A stretch of DNA of 64,000 bases, taken from NCBI RefSeq assembly GCF_905220365.1, contig NC_061154.1, positions 11,842,001 to 11,906,000 of the forward strand. The letters are read 5' to 3'. The notes under the pieces are model-generated. The model ran no database searches, was not told the origin of the DNA, and worked only from the letters and a program-made list of their open reading frames with translations. Every line of letters begins with the position of its first letter. The stretch's first letter is position 1. A program made the position numbers and the translations under genes. Source of the stretch: Vanessa cardui (Eukaryota; Arthropoda; Insecta; Lepidoptera; Nymphalidae). This document shows, piece after piece, positions 11,512-23,446 of this stretch.

Positions 11512-11652
11512 TCATCATCATGTCAGCCGTAAGACGTCCACTGCTGAACATAGGCCTCTTCCAATGATTTCCACCTTGCCCGGTGAGTAGCGGCCTGCCT
11601 CCAGCGATACCCCGCGGACTTGACAGATTGTCGGTCCATCTCGTGATTATAA
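11512..11652 (-). mobile_element. RTE-type LINE, C-terminal coding end and tail
   Basis: One minus-strand frame reads KSAGYRWRQAATHRARW then SLEEAYVQQWTSYG and a TGA at 11525-11523, followed by an (ATG)n-like tail. This is the usual C-terminus of RTE-type endonuclease-reverse transcriptases. The copy is strongly 5'-truncated. Confidence 0.75.
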
Positions 11653-11866
11653 TATAAAAGTACAATATTTAATAATTTCAAAAATGTGTTATTTTAAATG
11701 GATAATTTATTTAAGGTACCTGCTTAATTATTTAATTGGGTAAGGATTAACAGTTAATTGCTTAAAATCGCTTTCAAAATAAGACATTATTTCTCGTAAA
11801 AAGTAGAGGATAACAAATGGTAAATCTGGGTTATCCTTAAAAATAGACGTATTCCACTATACTTAC

Positions 11867-11953
11867 TTTAATTTGATCTATCTCGTAGAGTTCAGCCAGC
11901 GTTTTCAATGTGAGAGGCAAAAATGTATTTATTTGAGACGTCACTTCAGAAAC
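11867..11953 (-). CDS. Exon D (29 codons) of an unrecognised gene
   Basis: The minus strand has a good acceptor (ATTTTCAG before 11953), 87 open bases and a consensus donor (GTAAGT from 11866). Only one frame is open. It reads VSEVTSQINTFLP, LTLKTLAEL and YEIDQIK, with normal amino-acid balance in an AT-rich setting. It starts and ends in phase 0 and fits exon C at 12847-12896. No family is recognised. It is the best-bounded of the dispersed exons apart from exon A. Confidence 0.6.
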
Positions 11954-12599
11954 CTGAAAATTATCAATGTTTCTATAATATATGCTCCATATATTAGGGA
12001 CATAAGAGAAACCTTTCTCTCAAATCACTCTGTCCCTATATAATGTATCGTAAGAGAGCTCGAAAAACATTGATTTAATTAAGTGTAGTAAGTCTTTAAT
12101 ATTTTATTTGCCAATAATTCCACAAGTACAATTTCTGAGAGGTAATTAATATACAGGTAATGTTTAAACTACCTTATTCAATAATTTTTCTTGCCGTAAT
12201 AGCTACCATAATGTAAAAAAAAGTTCACATGACTTAATAATTAAAATTCCAAACGAAAAGGAAGCTTGTGTTTAACGGCCAATATAGAATATTGATATTA
12301 AAATTATAAATGTCCGGTTATTTCACATAACTTTAACAGTTTTTGTTCAAACGACACTAAAAACTTTCGACGTACAATACCTGGATATTTACGATATACC
12401 TATGTACCAAAAATCTTGAATACGTGATTGAACGAACACAAAAAAATTACTAAACCATAAAATAACAACTATACGATATTTTAAGAATGCAATACATAAT
12501 AATAATAGAGCAATATGGTCCTTCCTTTACAGTATGAATAACTAAAAATGAATATTTTCGATAATATAACAGATTTAAAACGTAGTATCGCAGCGGTTT

Positions 12600-12698
12600 G
12601 TATGGTGTAATGAATGAAGATCTGTGAACAATGTATGACAAGCTGTGGTATATTTAGTATCAGCATAGCAGCCGTGCGAAACCAAGGCGTGCCACTAG
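12600..12698 (+). mobile_element. Helitron-type 3' end
   Basis: The run TATTTAGTATCAGCATAGCA, then GCCGTGCGAAACC and a terminal CTAG (12695-12698) followed by T, is the typical 3' end of non-autonomous lepidopteran Helitrons. A related end lies at 49354-49601. The 5' limit was not resolved. Confidence 0.6.
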
Positions 12699-12846
12699 TT
12701 TTTATGAAGGATATATCTTTTGAAATTATCTTATTTATATCAAAAAAATAAAAACAAAATCTTTACACTAGGTCGGTAAGTGGACGGAGATTTTAAAATA
12801 AAAAAATCGACTTAATGTTTGTTGACACAGATTATAAACATTTTAC

Positions 12847-12896
12847 AGTTCCGGCCATTCGATTTCTTTTCCCGGGATCAAATGGGCCATTTGTTA
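12847..12896 (-). CDS. Possible exon C of the dispersed minus-strand gene
   Basis: After a pyrimidine-rich tract and CTTAG the minus strand reads (V)TNGPFDPGKRNRMAGT, then a donor GTAAAA. It is only 50 bp long, yet its 5' phase fits exon B (phase 1) and its 3' phase (0) fits exon D. It is clearly GC-richer than the flanks. The donor is weak and the exon small, so confidence is limited. Confidence 0.4.
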
Positions 12897-13799
12897 CTAA
12901 GCTTGCGGAACATAAGTAAAAGGAATGGAACACACGATGAAAGATTTCAACAGCTCATAAGAACTGATAACAACGAACATTCTTTTTCCTATTGACACAA
13001 GGTCTAAAATATCAAAAAAGCCTAATGAGAATTTACAAAAACTTGATGAGACATAATTAATGTAGTGTGACATTCGAAACGCTACTGTCCGCCCATGACG
13101 CGCCTTTTATCCATAAATTACGACGTGCGCAGCGACATAGAGACCCATTGAGATTTGTTACGCTTTTAAAAATAAAGTTGATATTCCTATGTTCACTATC
13201 ATTTTATAAATGTGTATTGTTTTTAAATTGACATTAGTAGTTTGCTCAAGACTTTGGGATGCTCTACGAATGATTTTTTTGACTATTACGACAGACAGAC
13301 TGTCGCCGACGCCGGATGTAGTCAGGTAGTTTAAAATTTGTAGGTTTGAATAGTTTGTAGAATTATTCTGTAAGATTTATGATTATTTTCTAGCTATATA
13401 ACATATTACATAGTTTTTGTAAATGTATGATGATACAACAAATAAGTTATACTTACATAAGCTACACTAATAAAGCTTAGGTCTCAACGATGTTTATCTG
13501 CAGTACGAATTACACTGAAATAAAAATATAAAATGATCTTTGGACTGGATATATTAAAGAATATACTCGTTCACACAACATTTTCATTTGTTCATGAATT
13601 AATAGATATATAAAGTAGGAATGAAAATTCTTATTACTTAATTTAATATATATTACGATTATACTAAATCGGGAATGGTTTCCATGTCAGTATTATCTTT
13701 ATAGTAAAATTTTTTTATCAGAACTGATATTTAATAGTCAATTTTCTCGATCGAAACTTTCTAGTGGCACGATTTTCCTGTCTTTTCTTATGTTTATAT

Positions 13800-14530
13800 A
13801 TTAATAAATCAAATCGATGCCACCCTTAAAAAAGCTCTAGAAAAAATTCTAAATTTATCTCTTGATGAATATTCTTGGACTCAAGCTACACTTCCCATTC
13901 CTTTTGGTGGCATCGGCGTGAGAAAAATATCAAGTGTTGCCCTCCCGGCCTTTCTCTCTTCTGTACATAGCATTTCAGACCTTTGTTCAGAATTTTTAAA
14001 ATCAAAATCTGTAAAAATCATGAATGTTACTGAGGCGATAGAGACCTGGAAGGTAAAGTGCCCTAATGATGATATCCCTAAGGAAGTTACAAAACAAAAA
14101 CTTTGGGATTCTTCATTGGTTCACGCTACACTACAAAGTTTGACACAAAATTTAACAAGTGCTTAAGACCGTGCCAGGCTTCTAGCGTTATATCTAAAGA
14201 GTCTAGTCACTGGTTGAATTCATTACCCTCTAAAAATCTTGGGACATTTTTAGATAATGAATGTTTTCGCATATCGATTGGTCTCCAAATGGGAACACCT
14301 CTGTGTTATGAACACCTTGTATATATCAAAAGGTGTATATCAAAAGTATAACACCTCGCCTCATTGCCTCCATTGGTGACAGGAGGGCTGGTTCGTTTTT
14401 TGCCCAGAGGATCGGAATTGCGATTCAACGGGGAAATGCTGCTAGCATTCTTGCCGCCATTCCACGCGGTCAAGATTTATACAGTAACTAGTTTTAGTTC
14501 ATATTTGTATAATTGTTAATTCTTATGTTC
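13800..14530 (+). pseudogene. Non-LTR retrotransposon remnant, C-terminal part
   Basis: One frame reads ALEKILNLSLDEYSWTQATL, then PFGGIGVRKISSVALPAFL up to a stop at 14164. A typical LINE C-terminus follows at 14340-14490 (AGSFFAQRIGIAIQRGNAAS, then ILAAIPRGQDLYSN and stop). The part between is shifted and shortened. The same 3' end recurs at 50133-50345. This is the region after the reverse-transcriptase core. The 5' part, including the endonuclease and the catalytic YxDD, is missing. Confidence 0.75.
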
Positions 14531-16625
14531 ATACTAATAGTATGTTCATCTTGCTATATGAGCAAAAATTTGTCACCCAGCTTCACACTTAATAAATACT
14601 TTATTATGTACTATAATTAGCTTTTGTTGTAAATTGTTATATATTTTGATGACAACAGAATTCAGATTGACGCAGTAGTTCCTTTCAAGAAAAAAATCTC
14701 ACAGTAAAGATAAATAAAATCTACATAATAATCTACTTTTACATCTACAAACAATAACATTTGGATACATAACTTGTAACTTTAAGGATGCAACTATAAT
14801 GTTACAGATTACTTAAATTTCAATTTTTGTTCACTATACACTGTCCACCAGTTTGCTAACGCGACCTGCAGGACGCTTGAAGGATGCCTTAGAAACTGTT
14901 TGGCCCGCTTTAAAATATAGAACGCGTATATTATAGGTATATAACTCTTAGAGTTAAAATATGAAGATACATATATACCTTAACCCCATGACATGGAACT
15001 AAAACATAAAATATGAATATTAAAAAGTAATCTACAAAAACATCTACACTAAAAATATCGCCAAGAATTCCTTTGTTCATAATACAAAACATCTTATCAC
15101 TGCAAGTTAACAAAGACTAAACGGGTGAGATAATAAGTATAGTCTGTAAATTTTATCACCCTGTCACGTCCGGTGCCACCGGGAACACAATTAATCCATT
15201 TGGAAATTATCCGGTGCATCCCCTTAGGCTTTAATTAAAATGTAAATGGCGACGGCTCTTTATAGGCGGGTATCACATTAACACGGACCGTCATTGAATT
15301 TTAGGAGCCGGTGAAAAGCGTTCGCTGAATTTATGAATTTAAATTGATCTATTAAAATTTTACCCTGATGTGCAGGGGTTGAAACGAATGCAAGTAATTT
15401 TTCGTTTGCCTTTTAATATATTAATGCTTTTTAGTATCGAAATCATTATAATGTTATATAGTAAAATTAACCGTTTAGATATTTATTAATTAACAATTTA
15501 AATCGAGATTACTTTCACAGTTGAATTGTATTTGATATAGTTTGTTGAAGCTTAAAATGTTTTTGGCATAAGATGTAATTGGGATATCATACCCTTAGGA
15601 GTTATAATTATGTCTACTTCCAAATTTACTGTAATGACACTTTCATATAATTTTTTATCGGAATAGTTACCTGTATCAGACAACTATGCGATTAAAACTG
15701 ATAAGATAGGATAAGACATAAAAGATTTTACTTACTACCGATCTAGAGAGCAATTCTCTTATCGTGTGAATGGAAGTGGAAGTTCAAAATCAATACGAAC
15801 ATGCAAGAGAGGGATAGCGAAACACAAAAGGGGCGGCGCTGGCTAATTCTACTTCCCGCCCTACTCGTATTTTGTAACAACCCCTAGTCTCTAACCACAA
15901 TGGTTTTCAACAATTCAATTTCGGGGTTCGCTATATACGTATCTGAGTAGATGACTCATTTACCTGCTAGTTGAACGTATATAAGGATGTATATTACGTA
16001 AATTTTATCGCAAAGGATACTCTTAAGGTTTCATATTTAAAATTGAATGAATATGACCGTTAAAATTCCTGTTCCTAAACAAATATTTTACATATTACTT
16101 CGATTAATTTAATGTTTATAGAAAGTTAACTTTATTAACTATGTTGGGACCATATAAGTGTAACCGAAGAATAATTATGAATTATGAACATTATTAACAA
16201 AAAACGAGCACCTTCTCATATATATATAATGCGATAAGCGTTATATATATACCTTGCTAAGTATTTTCTCTTTCATACGTTGTGTGTTACATAGGTACTT
16301 ATCATCATCATCATCTATCAAATTTGTGTTAGCCTAGAATATACAAACATGTACGTTTACAAAGAAAGGCAAAAGTGAATCTTTGAATGAATGTGATGGT
16401 AATATTGATTTGAGTATACATTAATAGATATATAAATGTCAATATACACCCAATACTTCGGTAAGTAGTTGAGAAAACACAGTGCACATTAGCATATTCT
16501 TAATTAAAATTTATCGCGTTTAATATTAAACTGTAATAAAAAATCTATATAATTATTGGGTATTTGAACTGTAAACAGATTAAACATTTTCATTGCATTG
16601 TCAAAGATAAACATAATTTGAAAAT
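14531..16625. other. Intergenic or intronic, no gene seen
   Basis: This is AT-rich, with two less AT-rich blocks at about 15155-15330 and 15770-15900. No ORF with splice context stands out. TATATATATAATGCG and CGTTATATATATA near 16219-16251 form a weak palindrome. Confidence 0.4.
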
Positions 16626-17924
16626 ATGGCTTCTTCATTGAGTTTTATACTTTTGGGATTATTGTGTGGGCATATTTTTAAAATTTATAAGGCATTCGTG
16701 AAATGTAGAAGGTTAGTAATACGAACATATAATAATCTGATTTTATATTTTAGATCTCTTACATAAATGCGATACAGTATACGTAGGTAGCTCAAGTTTA
16801 AGAATGAAACATAAAATTTTATTCTTGAGTAAAGAATTGGTGTTAAGCAACATACGAAATGTTCAGAGAATCGACTATATAAGGGAATATTACGTACATT
16901 TTCCTACCTATGATATCGGTCGATGGATATACAAAATTAGGAGTAAATTCGCAAGAATGACTAGAGTGTTATTATTGGCCATCAAAAACATGGATAGCTA
17001 TAATCACAATAAGGTTAGTAATACAGATATGTTTAGTCTACAAGGCGCACCCCACCACGTTGAATTATTCCTAAAGATTTAAACTTAAAGTTCAAACTTC
17101 GAAACCTATGACAGGTTTTGTTGTGATATAATTTCATTGTTAGTTGAGGATTGACAACTCTTGTTCGCACGATTTATATATTATTTTAGACAACCATAGC
17201 ACCGCTCTCTACGTGGACAATAACTTTTTCAGCACTCTAAATTCAATTAATTGCAATTAAGAATACTCTTTATTTTTCTGAACATGCTATCGTCCCAAAA
17301 TCACCGGGACAACAAATTTAAGATTATATTTGTTAAGTTTATTTTATTTAAACGCCGATAATTCGTCTTCTCGCGCGACGCGTCGCTTATAATTATAATT
17401 ATAAAAATAAGCAGGTATAATACAATAGCAAAAAATTCGTGTTTTTCCTCAGTGGTGTGTGTGTGTGCGCCTTTGTAAGAACTCAGAACTGACTTTGCTT
17501 CGCCATTTTTATAAAAAAAAAAAATATTGTAATGAATATTCATATTTTTTTTGTATAGCTTATAAAGGATATGGAAGAAATACAAAAAATTTCTACGGAG
17601 GTAATATTTATAGTAGAAGCCTTAGAAGATTACGAGGCCAAATCGAGTACGCGTTCCACAAAGCTGCCTCCATATCTAAAAGACGCTAATGCCTTAGCTA
17701 ATATGACCTTAACTAATGGTACCTTAGCTAATGGTACCTTCATTAATATGACCTATGGTAATTTTTCCATTCCTGATGAATTCCTTCAGTATACAAAGCC
17801 TGTACAGCTAAGAAAATGGAATGTGCCAAAGGGAAGGGTTCACCGAGGTATGCGTAACAAAGCTTCAATCAAACGATTTCCGAAACGGATGGACGGAGCA
17901 GGATTTGATTCGGACTTTTATTAG
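16626..17924 (+). CDS. Unrecognised small protein gene, probably secreted, 3 exons
   Basis: Exon 2 (from about 16754 or 16791 to 17013) and exon 3 (17559-17924) join in phase 0. The donor is AAG/GTTAGT, and the acceptor follows a long T tract (TTTTTTTTGTATAG). Exon 2 encodes a basic helical stretch (RWIYKIRSKFARM). Exon 3 encodes LIKDMEEIQKISTEVIFIVE, then a Thr/Asn-rich segment with five N-glycosylation sequons, then a basic end (RVHRGMRNKASIKRF) and DSDFY before TAA. A possible exon 1 (16626-16711) starts MASSLSFILLGLLCGHIF, like a signal peptide, and ends at AAG/GTTAGT. Its phase fits only if exon 2 begins at 16791, where the acceptor is poor, so the 5' end is unsure. No family is recognised. 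It lies inside the proposed dispersed minus-strand gene. Confidence 0.5.
17096..17300. repeat. Dispersed repeat, related to 39815-40070
   Basis: Both copies share TATGACAGGTTTTGTT, then a segment with AGCACC(A/G)CTCTCTA and TAACTTT, then an ATTAA(G/A)AAT(A/C)CTCTTTA block, in the same order and spacing. Type unknown. Confidence 0.5.
17691..17750 (+). repeat. Four tandem 15-bp coding units
   Basis: The units GCCTTAGCTAATATG, ACCTTAACTAATGGT, ACCTTAGCTAATGGT and ACCTTCATTAATATG lie in frame within exon 3 of the gene above. Each supplies Asn-Met/Gly, with Thr opening the next unit, so each junction is an N-X-T sequon. Confidence 0.85.
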
Positions 17925-18019
17925 TTTAATGGTAGAAATTAATATGCTGAGGCTAAGGCTTAGTGTCTCTATCTGTATATCTGATTATGCAATCTTTGTT
18001 AAATTTAATACCTACCTAA

Positions 18020-18290
18020 AACAACAACAACAGCCTGTATAATTGTCACTGCTGGGCTAAGGCCTCCACTCCCTTTGGGGAGAAGATTTGGAACATACTC
18101 CACCACACTGTACCAATGCGGGTTGGAGGAATATACATGTGGCAGAATTTCAATGAAATAAGACACATGCAGGTTTCGTCACGATGATTTATTTCACCGT
18201 CGAGCATGAGAGGTATTACAAACAAAAATTAAGCACATGAATGTTCAGTGGTGCTTGCCTGGGTTTGAACCGCAGTCGTCGGTTAAGTAT
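18020..18290 (-). mobile_element. tRNA-derived SINE, 5'-truncated copy
   Basis: It has the same body and (GTT)n tail as 1280-1588. Box B is still visible (complement of GGGTTTGAACC), but the box A end is lost near 18290. It lies about 95 bp after the stop codon of the small secreted-type gene. Confidence 0.8.
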
Positions 18291-18707
18291 CTAATAATAG
18301 TAGTAGCTAAAATTTATTTTTTACCTTATTTTACCTTAGCTGTGTGTAAATGTACTTTATGCATGCATGAAGTTCATTTTAAGTAGTGACTATAAAATAG
18401 GCAATTACAGTTTAAGTTTATTTGAAAATGAAATTTAAAAAATACCTTTTACTATATTACTTTATATAAAAAAAACACTGCAAATAAAATACAAATTATC
18501 TTTTTCAAAGAAACGTTTGTTGTTTTTGGTTCTGTTGTAAATTTTTTCTAATCATGAAACAAAACTGCAGTCTTCTATTTTTGAAGAGTTTCATATTTTA
18601 TTTCTCCATTAATTCAATTAAATTATAAAATTAATTAAAATAAGGAAGAAATACTTACAAAAAATATATTCAAATTATAAAGTAAGTCTAAGAAATAATA
18701 ACAAAAA

Positions 18708-18900
18708 GGAGCCCTGGACGCCGAGTGCGCCCAAATACGCCGGGTTTACCCGCTAAAAAACCAGCGGTAGGTACTCTCTCCATCTTTCGATGGACGCCAC
18801 GGGATCGCTTACGCATGCTGCCGTGACGCCCTGACGGTTGGCCCACCTATGCGGGCCTTTAACACCTAGGGGTGATTGAAGGCAGACTTGCCCTGATTAG
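18708..18900 (-). mobile_element. LINE 3' fragment
   Basis: It shares GGGTTTACCCGCTAAAAAAC, CCAGCGGTA and CACGGGATCGCTTACGCATG with 24671-24841. The flanking orientation there (T tract on the left) shows the element runs on the minus strand. This copy extends further 5' (GACGGTTGGCCCACCTATGC). Confidence 0.65.
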
Positions 18901-19059
18901 TTTGAGTTTATATACGGGTTTTAATTTTTTTGTAATACAAGGTCAATCATATCTCAGCGATTGGATAGTGAAATTACCCTGTAACAGTGTAATCGATCTT
19001 TGTAACTTTTAGAGCAATTTAAATTATTACTCTTATAACACAAGCATTTAGCACACGCA

Positions 19060-19868
19060 TTTTTTCTGTGTCAAAGGCAAATTCAAAGTCAAAAATCATT
19101 ATTTATAATAGAAGAGATTACACTTTTTTATTCAAAATAATCTGTGGCTATTTGGCAAAAAAATAAAAAAATAAAAGCCACAAAATGTTTTTATTGGTAG
19201 TCAAAAATCTACCACCGTTTCGGAATTTAACAACTCAGACCTGAGAAGAACCGGCGGAAGAAACTCAGCGGGTTCAAATTTTTTCCATATCATGTTACAT
19301 ATACAATATATATTTTTAATAATAATACAAATATATTTTTGTTATTTGAAACAGCCTGGTGGCGATGATCTCATTCCCAAGTCAACAGTCAGTCAACGGG
19401 CAGTCAACTAGAAATTCATTTGTGTTGTAATATCCTTTCAAACTGTTTCAACTGGGATCCTGTTGTAAAAACGTATACATTGTCCCAAAAAAGAGTTTTT
19501 AACCTTATGCAATCGGGTACTTGGTGTAACAAGTTTATTCTTGTTCCTAGTATTAATGGAATGTACGTCGTATTTTTGGGAAAATCATTTATGTTTTTGT
19601 GTATGTACGCAAAAACATAACATGATCAAAAACAAATTGAGAAGCGACAGTCATTATTTTAATTTCTTTAAATTTAAATCTTAACGAATCATTTGGGCTC
19701 AGGTTATAAATTACACGAATAGCCCTTTTCTGCAGTACAAAAATAGTATTAATGTCAGCTGCATTACCCCAGAGTAGGATGCCATACGACATACGATAAC
19801 TGAACTTTCGACAAATGTACTTTCTAAAAGAAGTTTTACAAGTGGTAGTGCCACACTGCATACCTCTC
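19060..19868 (-). pseudogene. Jockey-type LINE, truncated 3' half
   Basis: The minus strand at 19790-19600 reads SYGILLWGNAADINTIFVLQ, then KRAIRVIYNLSPNDS and KFKEIKIMTVASQF. This is the region downstream of the reverse transcriptase in Jockey-type LINEs. The rest down to 19060 is a second frame and 3' UTR with the block TCTACCACCGTTTCGG and AGAAGAACCGGCGGAAG. A sister copy lies at 23447-24420. It meets a plus-strand LINE at about 19868. Confidence 0.75.
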
Positions 19869-21858
19869 GGTTGCAGTCGAATGGGCCGGCACGCCCGGGG
19901 AAGTACCACTCTCTAACTTAAAATCGGCCTAAATTGGTAGCTATGCTACCAAGTTTCGTCCAGTAAGTGAGAGTTCCGGAGGCCCGATCCCTCTCCCCCC
20001 AAAACATGGTTGTGCAGAATTTGGTGAATTTGGGTTATCCCATCAGCGACTGCGGTGGAGAATCCCTCTCTGGGCATCCATGCTCAGGACGTACACCACC
20101 TGAGCAGGGATGCCAAGGCTGCCCTGCGAATTCTGGAGGGGGGGGGGGGCAATTTTTTCGCCACTGTTCGGGGCAAGTGTAGCAGGCATCATAAGGCAAC
20201 CTCTACCACACTCGCTGTGGACTTCTGCAACATAAGGGGACTCAACTCCAGCTTGAATACCGTTCACTTTCACCTTGAGACGGCGAAGCCGGCCTTGGTC
20301 TTTCTTATCGAGACCCAGATATCCTCTCCCGTCGATACGTCTTTTCTTTCTTACCCCGGGTACAAATTAGAGCATACTTTTGAACCACGAGCTGGTGTGT
20401 GCGTTTACGTCAGAGATGATAGATATCTGCTCTCGACGCCTCGACAGCCTTGAAGGGCAGGACCTATCAATTATCTGGCTGCGCGTAGACTGCGACGACC
20501 ATCCGTGAATATACGCGTGACTATATAGATCCCTTAGCGGTAATGCCGAAACCGACCGACCGGTTGAGCGTTGTTGCTGACTCTGTCGCCGATGTGGTGC
20601 TTCATGGTATGCAACTTTTCATTCCATATTCTGCGGTCTCATTGGTGGCAAGTCCCAGCCCTGGTTTGGTCGTTTCTGTAAAACGGCTTCACACCGAAAA
20701 TGGGAACGCTACCAAGACTGGGTTAACGCATCGGCGTCTCGTGTTGCAAACACCAGCACATTCAGAAAGGAATATATCTCTGCTTCTAGGTCCTTGAAAA
20801 ACGTGATTGCTCAGGCGAAGTCGAAGTACATTTGCAGAATTGGCGAGAGACTGGTGCGCTTCCCTTCAGGAACACGTGCGTTCTGGTCTCTCGCTAAGGC
20901 TGTCCTAGGGAATTTCTGTCAGCCCTCCTTGCCATCTCTGCACAGGGACGGTGAGTGATTAATCCATACCGCGAAGGTGAAGGCCGATCTTTTAGGCTCT
21001 TTCGTCGCGTCGAACTCGACTCTGGATGACCAAGGAAAGTCACGACCATCAATCCCGCGGTGTGATACAACGATGCCGGAGTTCAAATTTCGGCAAAGTG
21101 CAGTTCGAAAAGCACTTCTTTCCTTGGACATTCACGTCGGGTGGATCCGATGGCATCCCTCCAATCGTGCTACGGACATGTGCTCCAGAGTTGGCACCGG
21201 TCTTAACGCATCTTTTCCGGCAATCCTACGCATTAGGCGTTATCCCGAACTGCTGTAAGACTGCTTTGGTGCATCCGATCCCTAAGAAAGGCAACCGCTC
21301 AGATTCATCCAATTATAGGCCTATAGCCATCACCTTCTTGTTCTCCAAGATAATGGAGTCCATTATTAACTGCCAGCTTCTGCGGTATCTAGAGGAGAAC
21401 CAGCTGATAAGCGACCGCCACTACTCACTCGGCTGGTGATCTTCTAGTTTACCTTACTCACATATGGGCGGAAGCAGTTGAGAGCAAGTGTGAGGCATTA
21501 GCAGCCAGCTTGGACATAGCGAAGGCCTTCGATCGCGTGTGGCACAAAGAGCTTAATCTTTCGAAGCTTCCTTCCTACGGGCTTCCCGGAAAATTATGCA
21601 ATTGGATTACCAGCTTTTTGGCAGATCGGAGCATCAAGGTCGTTGTCGACGGTGCATGCTCTGACTTAAAATTCGCCAATGCTGGTGTTCCACAAGGCTG
21701 CGTTCTATCACCCACTCTGTTTCTTCTGCATATCAATGATTTGTTGCAAATCGGGAACATTCCCTGCTATGCAGACGACAGTACCGTTGACACCTTATTT
21801 ACCGGCCGCGCTAATATTTCTCGTGAAAACGTCAAAGAAAACCGGAACAAACTTGTGT
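19869..21858 (+). pseudogene. Jockey-type LINE with endonuclease and reverse transcriptase, broken
   Basis: The segments appear in order. A 5' part comes first, interrupted by a run of 12 G at 20138-20149. The endonuclease start follows (FCNIRGLNSSLNTVHF; LVFLIETQISS). After frameshifts and a gap comes the RT region at 20980-21440 (HPIPKKGNRSDSSNYRPIAI) and the palm at 21510-21830 (SLDIAKAFDRVWHK, AGVPQGCVLSPTLF, CYADDSTVDTL). The YADD catalytic motif is intact, but at least three frame changes and stops make it dead. Its 3' end is cut at about 21858 by the next element. Confidence 0.9.
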
Positions 21859-22350
21859 ACATAATCTGGGGGCACGGCAGTGCCCCCACCAAGTCGAGCA
21901 AAAAAGTGGCACGGCCGTATCATCCCTTTCTCGAAGCAATTCAGGCAATTTTCGACCCCCTGTAACTTCGTTGTGGATAAAACTAGAAGACTGAATTTTC
22001 AGTAACCATGCAAGCATTGTAAAGACACGGTATATTTCAAATTTCATTCAATTTGGACTAGTAGTTTAAGAATTATAACGGGTCAAAGTTTCTTAATTTT
22101 GTCACTCACTCACTGACTGACTCACCGATCATCAAAATTCTAAGGCACTTCTAGCAGACCTTGAAGCTTCAAATTTGGAATATAAGTAGTGTTTGGTGTA
22201 TGAATCAAGGAAAAACTAAAATAATTGAAAAATTAAAAAAAAAAATTACTAATACAAAGGGAAATTATTTATTATGTTATTATAATAACAGTATAATAAA
22301 TTTATTATATTAATAAGCTTTCGAAAATGTTTGTTAATTGTGTAATTACG
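21859..22350 (-). mobile_element. Helitron-like fragment with a strong terminal hairpin
   Basis: The LINE reading frame stops abruptly and is followed at 21868-21887 by the hairpin GGGGGCAC-GGCA-GTGCCCCC. After it comes sequence I know from lepidopteran Helitrons (GTCACTCACTCACTGACTGA near 22101). If the hairpin marks the 3' end, the element runs on the minus strand. The canonical CTRR end is not evident, so the class is uncertain. Confidence 0.45.
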
Positions 22351-22590
22351 TTCTCATCTAGTGCACACAGATCATTACAAGACCAAACTAAACTATGACC
22401 ATGGTTTCTTTACATTTCCAAAGACCGCTTTTCTTGTATTTATTTATTATTTTTTAATTAATTTTATAATATTATTAATTATTTGGAAATTATATATTAT
22501 TTTTTTAATAATAAAATTAATATTAATAATAGTATATATTATTAATAATAATATACACATTAATATTTCAATGTATTAATTACATAAAAT
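22351..22590. other. Very AT-rich linker
   Basis: This is almost pure A/T sequence (runs of TTAATAATA) between two Helitron-related pieces. The 72-codon ORF here is Ile/Tyr/Asn low-complexity sequence and not a credible gene. Confidence 0.5.
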
Positions 22591-22902
22591 ATGGATATCG
22601 GTTCTGCAGTATTCACATCCGGTCAAGCTTAAGTGGCACTTTCGAGAGTTACAAGTCTGGACGGTTTACATCTAATTAATATCGACTTTGGAAGTGTTAA
22701 AGGGCAGGAATCCTCAATTTGTGAATACAACAGACTAAGAAGCATTTACCGTCCAGATTTGTCAAAAATTTTAACATCAAGGCCTCCTAGAAAAACTCAT
22801 AGAGACAGGGAGTGGGCTCTTAGAAAAACTGTAGCTGAAGCTCAAGAAGTAGTACCGGAAAAGAGGAAGCGGAAGGCTACCTACAAAAATATGAAAAGTT
22901 AA
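22591..22902 (+). pseudogene. Helitron Rep-helicase, C-terminal remnant
   Basis: The frame reads MDIGSAVFTSGQA, a stop (TAA at 22630-22632), then VALSRVTSLDGLHLINIDFG and EYNRLRSIYRPDLSKI. The VALSRV block is the last PIF1-family helicase motif of Helitron Rep-Hel proteins, where a tyrosine is usual at the position of the stop. About 104 codons remain. It has the opposite strand sense to the hairpin piece at 21859, so the two may not be one element. Confidence 0.75.
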
Positions 22903-23446
22903 TAAGTCAGAGAGAGGGCTTTAATAAAATTCGTTGCTGGTAGATATAAGTAGAAGGTACCGAAAAGAAAAAAGTAGAACTGTCTACAAAATACAAAAAG
23001 AAATGAGATCCCATCAAAAACAATACTTGTCAAAAAAACCAATTCTCGCAACTCAGTTGTTTTACGGTAAAAAGTTGTGAGATCCATGTAATACCAAGTC
23101 TTATCCATGTAATACTTAAGCGACTTCCTGTCTTAATACGTCCACTCCCTAAAACCACGATCGTGGTCCATAACAATTGAAAATTGACAATTGTGTCTGG
23201 AATCTCAGTACTCGAAGCATTAAGTTGTTACGTAATAATTGACAGCATCTTATAGTGACGCATCTCAATCTTAAAAATCTTTAATGTTTTATATAAATAT
23301 ATTGACTTGGTCATCGCACTAAATAATTTAATTAACCCATGTTTTCATGCGATGGCGATATGTATTTTTATATATTATATAACGAAATGTTTTGAATAAT
23401 TTTCGATACTATTTCTACATCAGTATCGTCTGTTCTAGTACCACAA

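Noticed and set aside
12841..12910. Reading exon C as part of the nearby Helitron end
   Set aside because: The Helitron CTAG end is at 12698 and the GC-rich exon-like stretch lies about 150 bp outside it.
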